Assembly (NCBI GenBank): GCA_946406355.1
Contig: CAMJKI010000006.1
Span: 1 to 55,674 of the forward strand
Source: an uncultured Bacteroidales bacterium
Lineage (GTDB): Bacteria; Bacteroidota; Bacteroidia; Bacteroidales; UBA932
Reading direction: 5' to 3'
DNA length: 55,674 bases
Below the pieces are notes generated by a model. The model was not told where the DNA came from and searched no databases. It worked only from the letters and a program-made list of their open reading frames with translations. Position 1 is the stretch's first letter. Each line of letters starts with the position of its first letter. A program made the translations under genes and the position numbers. Below are positions 17,368 through 27,127 of this stretch, piece by piece.

Positions 17368-18467
17368 AAAAGGCCCTCCTGCATATCCTCTTGTTCACCG
17401 TGCTGACAGCCCTGCTGCCGGCGGGGTGCACGCAAAAACTGGTGATGGAGCAGCCCACATTCACCGTAAAGGTGTACTTCCCGGATACATCGGCCGATAC
17501 CAAGGCCACCGGCGCATCGGCCAACGAGCAGAAGATAAACAACTTCCGCCTGTGGGTATTCCTGGCCGAAGACGCCGGCGGAAAGGCGGCCGGAACCTGT
17601 CTGGGCTACCTGAAACCCAGCGAATCCCAGATTAAGCGGGAAGGCATGCAGGAGTTCTCCTTCAAACTGGACGAAGCCGTGGCCAAAGCCAAGCCCAAGG
17701 TGAATGTGTATGCCCTGGTCAATCAGGCCGGAACCGGTATCGACGGAAACAAACTCAACGCCGCCACCACCCAGGCTTTCTTGGATGACGCCGTGCTCCA
17801 GGGCAACTACTTTGGGATTAACAACCCGGTTATTCCGGGAGGAGGCATTCCCTACACGGCCTGCGGAAAGAATGTACCGCTTTCCGGCAGCTATCCGGTG
17901 CTGGAAGCCGGCACCTATACCCTTGTCCGCGCCGTCTCCAAAATGCGGGTAGTCATGTGCCAGGCGGTGGACGATGCCGGACCGTTGGACGACATTTACA
18001 TATCGTCCCTGAAACTTACGGAAGGGCAGATTCCGCAGCAGGAATACCTTTTCAACGAGACATCGGCGCCCAAGATTTCCGTTTTCTACGAGACATCGGC
18101 CCTCTCCATTCCCGTTCCCAACCCCATTGCCGGGAACCCGGAATGCGACACCTTCATTTACCAGAGCGGCATGGCCGATCAGGCCTACGAGGACCTGATT
18201 GCCGACGGCATAGCCCAGGGCGTCCTTTCCGACTGCGGCGTGTTTTACCTGCGGGAAAGCGACAAACGCCTGCAGGGACAGATTACCTATTCCATGGGAA
18301 CGGGCGCCGAAAAAACCGTCACCTTCCAGATGGCCGACGGAGAAAACTTCTCCCGTAACCACGACTGGATAGTGTACCTGTACTTTATCGGCGATGCCAT
18401 GCGCTTTTCCGTTTCCTGGACAGACTGGACGGACGGCGCCGAGTTTTACATAACCCCGGAGAACTGA
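17364..18467 (+). CDS. Fimbrillin-like lipoprotein (paralogue group 2, locus A)
   Basis: 367 residues, lipobox LLPAGC, then DTKATGAS as the likely trimming site. The core reads NNFRLWVFLAED ... VNVYALVNQAG ... VSKMRVVM ... YYLRES-like FYLRESDKRLQGQI ... FSRNHDWIVYLYF. This is the same order as the locus B protein at 29778, which has an additional C-terminal domain of roughly 140 residues. The two-beta-sandwich fimbrillin fold is expected. Position directly after a group 1 pilin is conserved between loci A and B. Role within the pilus (minor or adaptor pilin) is inferred from context only. Confidence 0.75.
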   Translation: MKKALLHILLFTVLTALLPAGCTQKLVMEQPTFTVKVYFPDTSADTKATGASANEQKINNFRLWVFLAEDAGGKAAGTCLGYLKPSESQIKREGMQEFSFKLDEAVAKAKPKVNVYALVNQAGTGIDGNKLNAATTQAFLDDAVLQGNYFGINNPVIPGGGIPYTACGKNVPLSGSYPVLEAGTYTLVRAVSKMRVVMCQAVDDAGPLDDIYISSLKLTEGQIPQQEYLFNETSAPKISVFYETSALSIPVPNPIAGNPECDTFIYQSGMADQAYEDLIADGIAQGVLSDCGVFYLRESDKRLQGQITYSMGTGAEKTVTFQMADGENFSRNHDWIVYLYFIGDAMRFSVSWTDWTDGAEFYITPEN

Positions 18468-19492
18468 TGAAACGGCTGCCCGCATATCTGATTCTGGCCC
18501 TGACGCTGCTGCTGAGCGGCTGTCAGCAGGACCAGCCCGTGCTGGAAAGCGGGGAGCCCATCCTCTTTGGCAGCAGCCTGCAGGAAGGCGGCACCGTACT
18601 CACCAGAACCGACGGCCCCAGCGCCAGCAATTCCTTCCTGTACACGGGCAGCAAATTCAGCCTGTACGGCAGCTGGCGGGAAAGCGCGTCGGACCCTACC
18701 ACCGACATCTTCACCCAGCAAACCGTGGAATGCGTGGACGGGACGGCCGACAACTGGAGCTACCGCCCGTTGCGCTACTGGCGCAACAAGGGCATCTACC
18801 ACTTCTGCGCCGTTTTCCCCTACAACGCCACCTGCGAGTTCGGAACCGGCAGCGACCGCCTGGTAATCAAGTACTCCATGCATGCCGACCATTACGACCT
18901 GATGGCCGCCAAAACCAGCGTGGACCTTACCGGGGCCTCGCATCCGGCCAAAGTGACCCTCCCCTTCCAGCACGCCTGCGGAGCTGTACGCTTTCTCTTC
19001 CGCAACGGTGTGGAAGACGACAACACGGTGTACTATCTGAACAGTTTCGAGCTGCAGAACCTGCAGACTATGGGCGTTTTTATTTTTGACTCGGAAACCG
19101 TGCAGGCCACCAACTGGCATCCGGCCGACGCCCGCGGCGCCAGCGTTTTCGGCTGGGAGGCCGACGGCAACGCCTTTGTGGTGCCCGACACCTATCCCCA
19201 GTACGCCGCCATGGACAAGCCTTTCGAGGATTGGAACTACGTGATTCCCCAAACCCTGTCGGCCTTTGGCAGCGCCATCCCGTCGGTGCGTTTCTCGGTG
19301 CGGGTGAACAGCCCCACCGCCACGCCGGTTTATACCACTTTGTCGCTGCTGCAGGATACACCCACCACCTGGGAGCCGGGAAAGCTTTATACCTATTATA
19401 TCCGTATCCAGCGCAGCGCCATCAGCATCACCATGGAGGTGGAGCCCTGGGACAGCTATAATATAGCCACGGAAGAGATTAACTTCGACTGA
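18467..19492 (+). CDS. Fimbrillin family (Mfa_like_1-type) lipoprotein, locus A
   Basis: 341 residues, lipobox LLLSGC; LTRTDG shortly after the Cys is the likely processing site. It carries the Mfa_like_1 hallmark WSYRPLRYW...YHFCAVFPYNAT and the later VIPQTLSA block. The C-terminus ends TMEVEPWDSYNIATEEINFD. Related proteins with the same hallmark are the two locus C pilins at 49622 and 50677. Start overlaps the previous stop (TGATG), as for the next two genes, so the operon is tightly coupled. Confidence 0.8.
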   Translation: MKRLPAYLILALTLLLSGCQQDQPVLESGEPILFGSSLQEGGTVLTRTDGPSASNSFLYTGSKFSLYGSWRESASDPTTDIFTQQTVECVDGTADNWSYRPLRYWRNKGIYHFCAVFPYNATCEFGTGSDRLVIKYSMHADHYDLMAAKTSVDLTGASHPAKVTLPFQHACGAVRFLFRNGVEDDNTVYYLNSFELQNLQTMGVFIFDSETVQATNWHPADARGASVFGWEADGNAFVVPDTYPQYAAMDKPFEDWNYVIPQTLSAFGSAIPSVRFSVRVNSPTATPVYTTLSLLQDTPTTWEPGKLYTYYIRIQRSAISITMEVEPWDSYNIATEEINFD

Positions 19493-20550
19493 TGAAAGCA
19501 GGGAAGCTCATAGGAATGATAGTGTTGACGGTACTTCTAGCCGGCTGCCGGGACCGCTATCCCCAGGAAAGCCTCAAAACCGAGCTTGTCCTGAACTTCT
19601 CTACCCCGGTGGACGCCGCCCTGGAAACCAAGACCGTAGAAGACGGCGACTCTTTCCACAACCTGCTGGTACTGCTGGTCCGCGACAATGTTATCCTGCA
19701 CAAGAAAACCTGGTCCAGCGACGATTATGTGGCCGATGCCGTGGTGCGGGTGCCGCTTGTGGAGGTGGGCGCCTACGAGGTGTACGCCTATGCCAATTAC
19801 GACGAAACCGCCTGGCAGCAGGTTACCATCGGCAGTACGGAACTGGTGGCGGAAACGGGCAGCAGCTTTAATCCAGACCGTCGGCTGCGGGGTATATCGG
19901 CCACCATGCCCAAACCGGAGGAACCGGCTGCAGGGCATCCCATGCTCCTCACAGGCCATGCCCAGGTAACCGTGGGTGTTGCCAACAACGTAGGAACGGT
20001 AAAACTGCTGCGGCCCGTGGCCCGGCTCAACGTTTACATCAATAACCTTACGCCCTATACCGTTCGGCTAGACCGTCTGGTGTTCAATAACTTCTTTGCC
20101 AACCAGGCCTTCCTGATCGGCAAGGAGGATGAAGAAGGCCTGCCGATAATCCCCGGCGAAGCCTCGCTGGAGGCCCTGCCCGCCTACGACGAAGCCAATC
20201 CGGCGGAGATTACCGTCACCGAAATCCGCGAGCGCGTGTATTCCACCCTCCTGTACGAGATGGCCCTGCCCGGCGGAGCCCCTTGCCGGCTCTATGCCAA
20301 AGTATCCCTGGAGAAAGGCGAGGCTCCCTATCCTGTCCGGGAGATGGGAAGCGCCACGGAGGGTATCGCCCTCAAGCGGATAGACAGCCAGACCGGTCAA
20401 GCATCCCTGCTCACGGCCATCAGGCGGAATCAGGAATTGAATGTGGAAATGAACATATACTATAAGACTGTGGACAGCACAGTGGAGTTCTGGATAGAAA
20501 ACACCTACTGGACCCGGGAAGGCCACGTCTCTACCTATACTTACGACTGA
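19492..20550 (+). CDS. Fimbrillin-like lipoprotein (paralogue of 48591, locus A)
   Basis: 352 residues, lipobox VLLAGC, ETKTVEDG as a putative trimming site. Conserved blocks: LLVLLVRDN, YEVYAYANYDET, VKLLRPVARLNVYINNLT, and C-terminal FWIENTYWTREGHVSTYTYD. The same YxVYAxAN and LLRxxAKxxV-x-x-NLT blocks occur in the locus C gene at 48591. In both operons this gene lies just upstream of the giant DUF4906-type protein, so it may be the adaptor joining shaft and tip (inference). Confidence 0.75.
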   Translation: MKAGKLIGMIVLTVLLAGCRDRYPQESLKTELVLNFSTPVDAALETKTVEDGDSFHNLLVLLVRDNVILHKKTWSSDDYVADAVVRVPLVEVGAYEVYAYANYDETAWQQVTIGSTELVAETGSSFNPDRRLRGISATMPKPEEPAAGHPMLLTGHAQVTVGVANNVGTVKLLRPVARLNVYINNLTPYTVRLDRLVFNNFFANQAFLIGKEDEEGLPIIPGEASLEALPAYDEANPAEITVTEIRERVYSTLLYEMALPGGAPCRLYAKVSLEKGEAPYPVREMGSATEGIALKRIDSQTGQASLLTAIRRNQELNVEMNIYYKTVDSTVEFWIENTYWTREGHVSTYTYD

Positions 20551-23500
20551 TGAAAAGAGTCCTGCATATAGTTCTTTGGGCGTTTACAGTCCTTCTGGCC
20601 GCCTGCATCCGGGAAGAACCGTTTTCCGGCGGCGGAGAGGGACGAATGATAGACGTAGAGCTCTCATTCGGCGCCCAAAGCCTTATGGATGTTTCGGTTA
20701 CCACGCGGGCTACGCTTGGTACCGAATCGGAGAGCAAGGTGTACAACATGTATGTCTTTATCTTCGACAGCAACCGTAACAAGGTGTACGGCCGCTTCTT
20801 CAATGACGACAACCAGTTTGCCGATGCCTCTACCCTGCCCGACTGGTGGAGCGTAAAGAACAACACCACCATCTCCGGCATTATGGGTACCAGCGGGAAG
20901 CTCCATCTCCGCACGCAGGACTTGAGCGGCTGCCACATTGTGGCCATAGCCAACATAGACGCCGAGATGGTGAATATTTCTCCGGAAAAGCTCAGTGCCA
21001 TCCAAACCCTGGACCAGCTGGTGAGCAGCACCAACGCCGCCCGGCTGAACCAGGCCATCGTTTCCCGCAGCGCCTACTTCCCCATGACGGGCATCCTCTC
21101 CGGCGTTACGCTCAGCAATGTGGACCGGACGCTGGTCCTGAGCCGCCTGGACGCCAAAATCCAGTTCACCGTGCAGGCCGCCGATGGCAGCGGCATCAAG
21201 TCGTTCCACCCCATCAAGTGGCAGGTATTCAACGTGCCCCGCAAGGGCTACATTCTGGAACGGGGAGCTTACGGCGGCGATGCCATGGATATCGCCGACG
21301 CTTCCGAATCGGCCGAGGACTTCTTTGACACGGCCGCCACCAATTTTGAGACACAGGATTCCAACAACGGCGCCGAGGTGCACGGTTTCTCCTTCTACAT
21401 GATGGAGAACCGGAAAACGCCCATTGCCACCCCTTCGGGCGGATGGACCTTTCAGGACCGCGACCGCGAGGACCGCACGCAGGACCCCCGGGTGTTCCAA
21501 TATGCCAACCCGTTTTCCACCTATGTGGTAATTACCGGTCAGATAGAGATGGACACCTTAGCCGAAAACGGCGAGGATGCCGTGATGAGCGCCGATGTGC
21601 GATACGTTGTGCATCTGGGCGATTTCAGTAACAGCAAATGGTCCGACTTCAATATCTTCCGCAACCACGTATATACTTATAAGATATATATAAAGAGCGT
21701 TAACAGCATCCGGACCGAAGTGGCGGTGAATTACGACAGCGAAGGCCATGTAACGGGTGTGGACACGGAGACCGAGCCCGGCGCCACGGGCAAGGTGGTG
21801 GTAGCCAAGGAAGAGGTTTTCAAGTGCGACGCCCACTACTGCTCGCACGTGGTTACTTTCCACGCCAAGAACATTGCCAAAAATGTAACCTGGTACGTAG
21901 AGACGCCCTTCAATCCCAAAGGAGCCAAGCCGTACGTACTGGAAGACGGCACGGAACTGAGCTCGGAGATTGACTGCAAATGGGTGGAATTCCGGGTGAA
22001 TGTACCCCATTACGACAGTGAAGGGCATTTCACCTACTGGTCGGACGAGCGGCAGCTTTACAAGCCGCGCGGGCCCAAGTCGGACACCATGGACATATCC
22101 GAGCTGGTGAAGTTCCTGCGGGAACAGAAAGAGGCCTATGACAACGGAGAACCGAACCTCTTTGACAACGAGAAGGATGAGCTGGGCAACCCCAACCCCA
22201 AGATTTCCGTAACGGCGTTCGTGAACGAATTCTACTACGAGGTGAACCCCATCACCAAGGAGTATGAAAAGGACCTGTGGAAGCGCTTTGTGAACCAGAA
22301 GGTGCGGCAGATGCACGTCTTGTCCAAGGTGACGGCATCGGCCGACGGGGACAGCGAAGAGATTGCATCCTCCTTCACCATCCAGCAGCAATCCATCCAG
22401 ACCATCTACAACCTGGATATGCCGGAGCTGGTATCGGCCTGGGGACTGGAGAACACCAACGACGACTATGAGTCCGGTGCCACCAAGTATTACGACGGCA
22501 AGGTGGCGCCCGCCGCCATTTCCACCGACCGGGGCAACGAAAGCCTCACCAATGGCCGGCTGAACTCGCTCAAGGAGTGGGAAATGGTAGATAAGAACGG
22601 CCAGAACAGCATTCTGGGGCAGGAGAACAACCCCCGCGTGCAATGGGCCACCTACCTGAACCTTACCGCCCCCAACACCACCGCCATCCTGCGGGACGAC
22701 TCCGTGGACGGCAACCACCACTACAAATTCCTGCGCTGGAGCTGCCTGTCCCGCAACCGCGACAACAACGGCAACGGCATCATCGACCAGGACGAGGTGC
22801 GCTGGTACATGGCCGCCTCCAACCAGCTGATGGGCCTGTTCCTGGGCGGCTACGGCATTGAAAGTGCGTCCCGGCTGTATCAGCGGAGCATTGCCGAGCA
22901 GGAGAGCAGTGACCCGGAAGTATGGCGGCAGCACGTGATTGCCAGTTCCCGCTATCCCGGCCGGACCAATTCCAACAATAACGCCCGCGTTCTGTGGGCC
23001 GAGGAAGGTCTTACCGGCAGTGACATCAGCTATACCAGCACCGCCGACGGCGCCACTTCCCAGTTCTCGACACGCTGCGTGCGCAATCTGGGCTACGATG
23101 CCGTATCGGGCGGAGACTTCTCCTACGCCCCCATCACCAGCGAACCGGAGAACTACATCCATGTGAAGCGTATGAAAAACGGGGCGGAATGGCCCGAACC
23201 CAAGGCTTTTGACAAGGATGTTTACTACATCTTTGACTGCACGCGCATCAATGCGCCCTCGCTTCGCTACTATACCGACCGGGAACTGGTGGCGCACGAC
23301 GAGAACAACGAGGCCTCCTCCCTGTACAAGATGTTTGAATCGGCTTCCAAGGCCGAGAGCGAAAAGCACAAGATTCCCACTTCTCTGAGCGGGCTCAATC
23401 CCCAGTACATCAACCAGATGAACGATTATCTGGACCTCTCCGACAACATCGGGCACAACCCCTTCTGCCCCGACGGCTACCGCCTTTGCAATGTGCGTGA

Positions 23501-23732
23501 AGTGGCTGTGCTATGGAGTTTCATTCCCACCAAAGACCGCACCAGCTACCTGAGCGGTATCTTCAACCACTCCCGCACCCACTGGTCGTTCGGCGTGGAC
23601 GGTGAAAAGGACAAGGGGCTTCCAAACAAGTCCTGGGGTTGGACCATCAGTTCCGAAAAGATTATCATGGCCAACTTCAACAAGCAAACCACCAGCTACA
23701 TCCGCTGCGTGAGGGATGTGAAGGTTAATTAG
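20550..23732 (+). CDS. DUF4906-type giant pilus tip/adhesin with EF-hand loop, locus A
   Basis: 1060 residues, lipobox LLAAC, TTRATLG as the trimming motif. The N-terminal third is a fimbrillin-like region (VYNMYVFIFDSNRNKVYGRFF ... LSRLDAKIQFTV ... KWQVFNVPRKGY). A central region follows. Residues 738-749, DNNGNGIIDQDE, fit the 12-residue EF-hand calcium loop at positions 1, 3, 5, 6, 8, 9 and 12. The last ~90 residues (CPDGYRLCNVREVAVLW ... TSYIRCVRDV) look like a FISUMP/DUF1566, C-type-lectin-like module. Last gene of locus A and largest, so the likely tip adhesin. Clear paralogue of the locus C protein at 44028. Confidence 0.8.
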   Translation: MKRVLHIVLWAFTVLLAACIREEPFSGGGEGRMIDVELSFGAQSLMDVSVTTRATLGTESESKVYNMYVFIFDSNRNKVYGRFFNDDNQFADASTLPDWWSVKNNTTISGIMGTSGKLHLRTQDLSGCHIVAIANIDAEMVNISPEKLSAIQTLDQLVSSTNAARLNQAIVSRSAYFPMTGILSGVTLSNVDRTLVLSRLDAKIQFTVQAADGSGIKSFHPIKWQVFNVPRKGYILERGAYGGDAMDIADASESAEDFFDTAATNFETQDSNNGAEVHGFSFYMMENRKTPIATPSGGWTFQDRDREDRTQDPRVFQYANPFSTYVVITGQIEMDTLAENGEDAVMSADVRYVVHLGDFSNSKWSDFNIFRNHVYTYKIYIKSVNSIRTEVAVNYDSEGHVTGVDTETEPGATGKVVVAKEEVFKCDAHYCSHVVTFHAKNIAKNVTWYVETPFNPKGAKPYVLEDGTELSSEIDCKWVEFRVNVPHYDSEGHFTYWSDERQLYKPRGPKSDTMDISELVKFLREQKEAYDNGEPNLFDNEKDELGNPNPKISVTAFVNEFYYEVNPITKEYEKDLWKRFVNQKVRQMHVLSKVTASADGDSEEIASSFTIQQQSIQTIYNLDMPELVSAWGLENTNDDYESGATKYYDGKVAPAAISTDRGNESLTNGRLNSLKEWEMVDKNGQNSILGQENNPRVQWATYLNLTAPNTTAILRDDSVDGNHHYKFLRWSCLSRNRDNNGNGIIDQDEVRWYMAASNQLMGLFLGGYGIESASRLYQRSIAEQESSDPEVWRQHVIASSRYPGRTNSNNNARVLWAEEGLTGSDISYTSTADGATSQFSTRCVRNLGYDAVSGGDFSYAPITSEPENYIHVKRMKNGAEWPEPKAFDKDVYYIFDCTRINAPSLRYYTDRELVAHDENNEASSLYKMFESASKAESEKHKIPTSLSGLNPQYINQMNDYLDLSDNIGHNPFCPDGYRLCNVREVAVLWSFIPTKDRTSYLSGIFNHSRTHWSFGVDGEKDKGLPNKSWGWTISSEKIIMANFNKQTTSYIRCVRDVKVN

Positions 23733-23812
23733 TGAGGCAACAATTTGTTGTGAACACTACTGATAACCCGCTAAGGGATTGATCGGGATTGATTATGTCG
23801 ATGCGGATTTAC

Positions 23813-26800
23813 TCAGTTTGAAGCACTGTTATAGAAACCCCACACACGCAAAACACTCACCACGGCGTCGCGCCCGTTGGGTGCAGTGAACGTTATCGAG
23901 CCCTCCTGTTGCCCCTGGGGGAAACTCCAGATATATTCGGAGCCATGTCCGGGATACAGATAGAACGAACTCTCTTCCGGCTTCACAATCTCGTACGAAC
24001 GATGGTCCTGGGCCACTCCGTCGCTCATCTTATACTCTAACTGCACGTTTACTATTTCGCAATTTGTAGGTTGTTCTACACCGCTTATAACTCCGCCGTA
24101 GAAACGGACCGTCAGGGTATAACTCTCCTTTGCCTTAAACACAAGTCCTTCACTAGTCACTTCGGGCTGAGGATTAATCCCAATGAACATTTTGCATCTC
24201 TCCGGGTTGGAGCCCATGGAAACGCCTTGCTTATACGAGGCGTTCTGGAACCACGTTTTAAGCGTACTGGCATCGGCTCTGGAAGAAAGGATATTACCCT
24301 TGAAACGGTTGGCGGTAATAGGCTCTTCAACATATCCGGGAGCTCCCAGAGTCATCGACACGGGATCTGTTCCAACCTTACTTTGAAGATTGGCCCAATA
24401 GTAATTCTCATTACCGTAATAAGGTGAAGTCGAACGATTGAAGGTAGTGAGATTAATTTCGTCCGCACCTGTCACATTGACTTTATTGGACAGATAAACT
24501 TTGGGCTTGGGTTTACGCGAGTCCGTGGTAAAACTGAACAAAAGATTTTTGCCTCCGTCGCTGTTAACAAGGTCGTACACCACATTGGAACCGTATTGAC
24601 CTGTCCAGTTACTGTGTAAAGCATGAGTACTCACGAATCCGGGGTTGGCGAAACGCCATGGAACAAGGGTCGCAGGCTCATAATAATCATCTTCAGAAAA
24701 CAGGTATACCGAAATGTCACCGTCTGTATTGGCAGTCTGGAAGGTAAGGGTATTGTTTTCCTGCATTGGCGTGAAAACATAATAATCCTTTCCGGCAGCC
24801 AACTCATGCCCGGGCCAGGACAGTCCCTCCAACTGCACATATACCGGTCGATAAGTACCATTTTCAGACTCAACGGCAAGTTGAACCGGCACATCCTTGC
24901 CAATCTCACGGGGAATGCCGGCAGTAAAAGCGGCATCGAATGAGCTGTAGTCCGTAAAGGAGGCGCAGGCAGACTCCCCTGTGGAATTGAAGTACTTGTT
25001 GTACACCCAAATATCGGTTGCACTATGGGCACAATTCGTAAAGAAATAGCAAGGGAATACTTTCCAACGGCTCTCGTCATTAAAAACGAACGATGTCCGC
25101 GTATTGCGATAATCCTCCCATGTTACGGTTCGCTCAAACTGGAAGCGCGGCTTTTTGTCTGCTTCGGCCACCAAAGGATTAATGGACTTGCCGTATATCA
25201 CCGGCAGTTTCACCTCGCTGTTGTCGGGCGTAAGGGACATTTCCTGCGGCTCGACGATGAAAACCAGCGGGAACATACTCTCAACCAGGCCGTCCGGAAT
25301 GCTGATATTCAGCTGCTGAGGCTGCCCCGGTTTACGGAGCACACGAGGGTTCACGCAACTTGCCTGAAGCGGCTGAAGCGGCTGAAGGGTAAGGACAATA
25401 TCCCTATATAAGGGCGACTCTTCGCTAGAGGAAGGATCACTCTTGCAGCATATACGAAGGGTCTGGGTCCGAGAAACAACCAGGTCAGGCTGGTTTATAC
25501 GGAACCGGATAGTACGCCAACCGTAATCATCGCCGGATTCTTTTGGATCATCAATAACCACACGGTTGTCTTTGATGACCCCGCTGCCATCCGGGAATTC
25601 CGCATATACGTACATTTTGCCAACCTCGTTCTTCTTCATATTGATGACAGGGTCCTCTGGATCGGAAATATCATCATAAAACTTGACGTATAGATGTTCA
25701 GGGAGCTCCTCCGCAGCCGGGTCCCCATCATATTCAGGGTCCCCTTTGAAGAACGTCTGGGACATCCACGGCTGTATGGCCATTCGCCTTGTTCCGTCGG
25801 AGATGTCGGAAAGGTGCGAGGCGGACACGTCGGACGACACATCGGCACTTCCGGCCGACTCGGCGGCCGACAGGGGATCGTCGTATCCACGCGAGGTAAT
25901 TTTGCGTATCTGAATCTGGTATTTGAAATTGCGCAGGATTGGATAATACTCGCCGTCGGCCATCAGGTCAACTTTATAATAACAATTAACGCCGGTCACT
26001 TTTTCTTCCTCGGAAAGGGAGGGATCGTCCGGATTCTTATATGTGCCATAGATTATCACGTAAGACGCTTCCGTGTTCTCTCCCGGAGCGGGACGCTCGT
26101 ACAAATAAACGGCCGGTTCATTATCCAACTGATTAGAAAGCTCGATATTGTACTGCGGGTCATATAAAGTGTTATACTTCTGAACACGGCCGGTGAAGTT
26201 TTCAAAATCAGAAGGCAGGGGCACATAGTTGTCGAAAGCAGTACCCTCCGGCAAGTTGCCCTTGTAAGCGTAACTGCCAGTAGAGGCATACAAGTTGTCG
26301 AATGCCAGCGTTTGATAATTGGGAATGAACCCTTTTTTCCCTCCATATGGCACTATGGCGCCGCGGCTGGGTACATTCACAACAGCAAAACTGATGGGCT
26401 TGAAATTGGACTTGGGCCAATCCGGCAGCTCAGGCGGGGTGTCCCCTTCTGCCCACTCTCCCCTCCAGTTGTTGCGAAGCACAATCTTTGCCCAGTTGCG
26501 TACCAGGGGTATATTATTAAAGTAATTCTGGGTTTCACCATCCACCATATAGTCCTCCCCCACCTGGCGTATTTCACCAGCCGGATTCAGGAAATTACCT
26601 GTCCCATCCGTAGCAGCCTTTATCTCAGGCAAAGAAATCATCTGCCAAAAAGCGGTCTCTTTGGGAGAAGCGTCTTGGGGGTCATTGCACAACAAAGCCG
26701 GCAGTACGTCCTTGGCATCGCCAATGGTTATGCTGGCCGGGCCGTTGCCTATGAAATGGATGGTCCTGGCTGTATTGGAAAGCTGCAAGGTGGCAGAGAA

Positions 26801-27127
26801 AGTATAGACATCTACCTGTTTAGTAAACTCCTGTCCATCCTTGTCCCTAAAAACACGTTCAGCCTCACTGTGTTCCAGTTGTTCGGCCTTCACATATTCT
26901 TTGTAGTGCCCGCTGCTGCCGAAAACGGCAAGATGCATGGTCTGCAAACCGGAAGTCTCTCCCAAAGCTTTTGTAGTGGGACCGGACTCGGGCATGGTGC
27001 AGGAAAAGGTGATGCGGACCCGCCCGGAAGAGACCTCGTCTTCATCCAAAACCGCAGGCTGTTCCACCTCCTGCGCACAACCAGTCGTCAAGAGGACCAA
27101 TAAGAGTATGAGCCGCGCCCATTTCAT
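23813..27127 (-). CDS. Giant fimbrillin-like lipoprotein, distal gene of locus B
   Basis: 1104 residues, lipobox LLTTGC, TTKALGET near residue 52 as the likely trimming site. The N-terminal half contains a conserved Bacteroidales pilus block: RNFKYQIQIRKITSRGY followed by ADVSSDVSASHLSDISDGT, then IQPWMSQTF. The rest is a run of beta-sandwich-like segments with no motif I recognise, ending FTAPNGRDAVVSVLRVWGFYN. Probably a tip or stalk protein of the DUF4906 kind. Its start overlaps the stop of the 885-aa gene. Codon use is visibly more AT-rich than in locus A. Confidence 0.7.
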   Translation of the reverse strand: MKWARLILLLVLLTTGCAQEVEQPAVLDEDEVSSGRVRITFSCTMPESGPTTKALGETSGLQTMHLAVFGSSGHYKEYVKAEQLEHSEAERVFRDKDGQEFTKQVDVYTFSATLQLSNTARTIHFIGNGPASITIGDAKDVLPALLCNDPQDASPKETAFWQMISLPEIKAATDGTGNFLNPAGEIRQVGEDYMVDGETQNYFNNIPLVRNWAKIVLRNNWRGEWAEGDTPPELPDWPKSNFKPISFAVVNVPSRGAIVPYGGKKGFIPNYQTLAFDNLYASTGSYAYKGNLPEGTAFDNYVPLPSDFENFTGRVQKYNTLYDPQYNIELSNQLDNEPAVYLYERPAPGENTEASYVIIYGTYKNPDDPSLSEEEKVTGVNCYYKVDLMADGEYYPILRNFKYQIQIRKITSRGYDDPLSAAESAGSADVSSDVSASHLSDISDGTRRMAIQPWMSQTFFKGDPEYDGDPAAEELPEHLYVKFYDDISDPEDPVINMKKNEVGKMYVYAEFPDGSGVIKDNRVVIDDPKESGDDYGWRTIRFRINQPDLVVSRTQTLRICCKSDPSSSEESPLYRDIVLTLQPLQPLQASCVNPRVLRKPGQPQQLNISIPDGLVESMFPLVFIVEPQEMSLTPDNSEVKLPVIYGKSINPLVAEADKKPRFQFERTVTWEDYRNTRTSFVFNDESRWKVFPCYFFTNCAHSATDIWVYNKYFNSTGESACASFTDYSSFDAAFTAGIPREIGKDVPVQLAVESENGTYRPVYVQLEGLSWPGHELAAGKDYYVFTPMQENNTLTFQTANTDGDISVYLFSEDDYYEPATLVPWRFANPGFVSTHALHSNWTGQYGSNVVYDLVNSDGGKNLLFSFTTDSRKPKPKVYLSNKVNVTGADEINLTTFNRSTSPYYGNENYYWANLQSKVGTDPVSMTLGAPGYVEEPITANRFKGNILSSRADASTLKTWFQNASYKQGVSMGSNPERCKMFIGINPQPEVTSEGLVFKAKESYTLTVRFYGGVISGVEQPTNCEIVNVQLEYKMSDGVAQDHRSYEIVKPEESSFYLYPGHGSEYIWSFPQGQQEGSITFTAPNGRDAVVSVLRVWGFYNSASN

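Noticed and set aside
23150..23732. Diversity-generating retroelement target in the lectin-like C-terminus
   Set aside because: The fold resembles known targets, but there is no reverse transcriptase, accessory protein or adenine-rich template repeat anywhere in the window.
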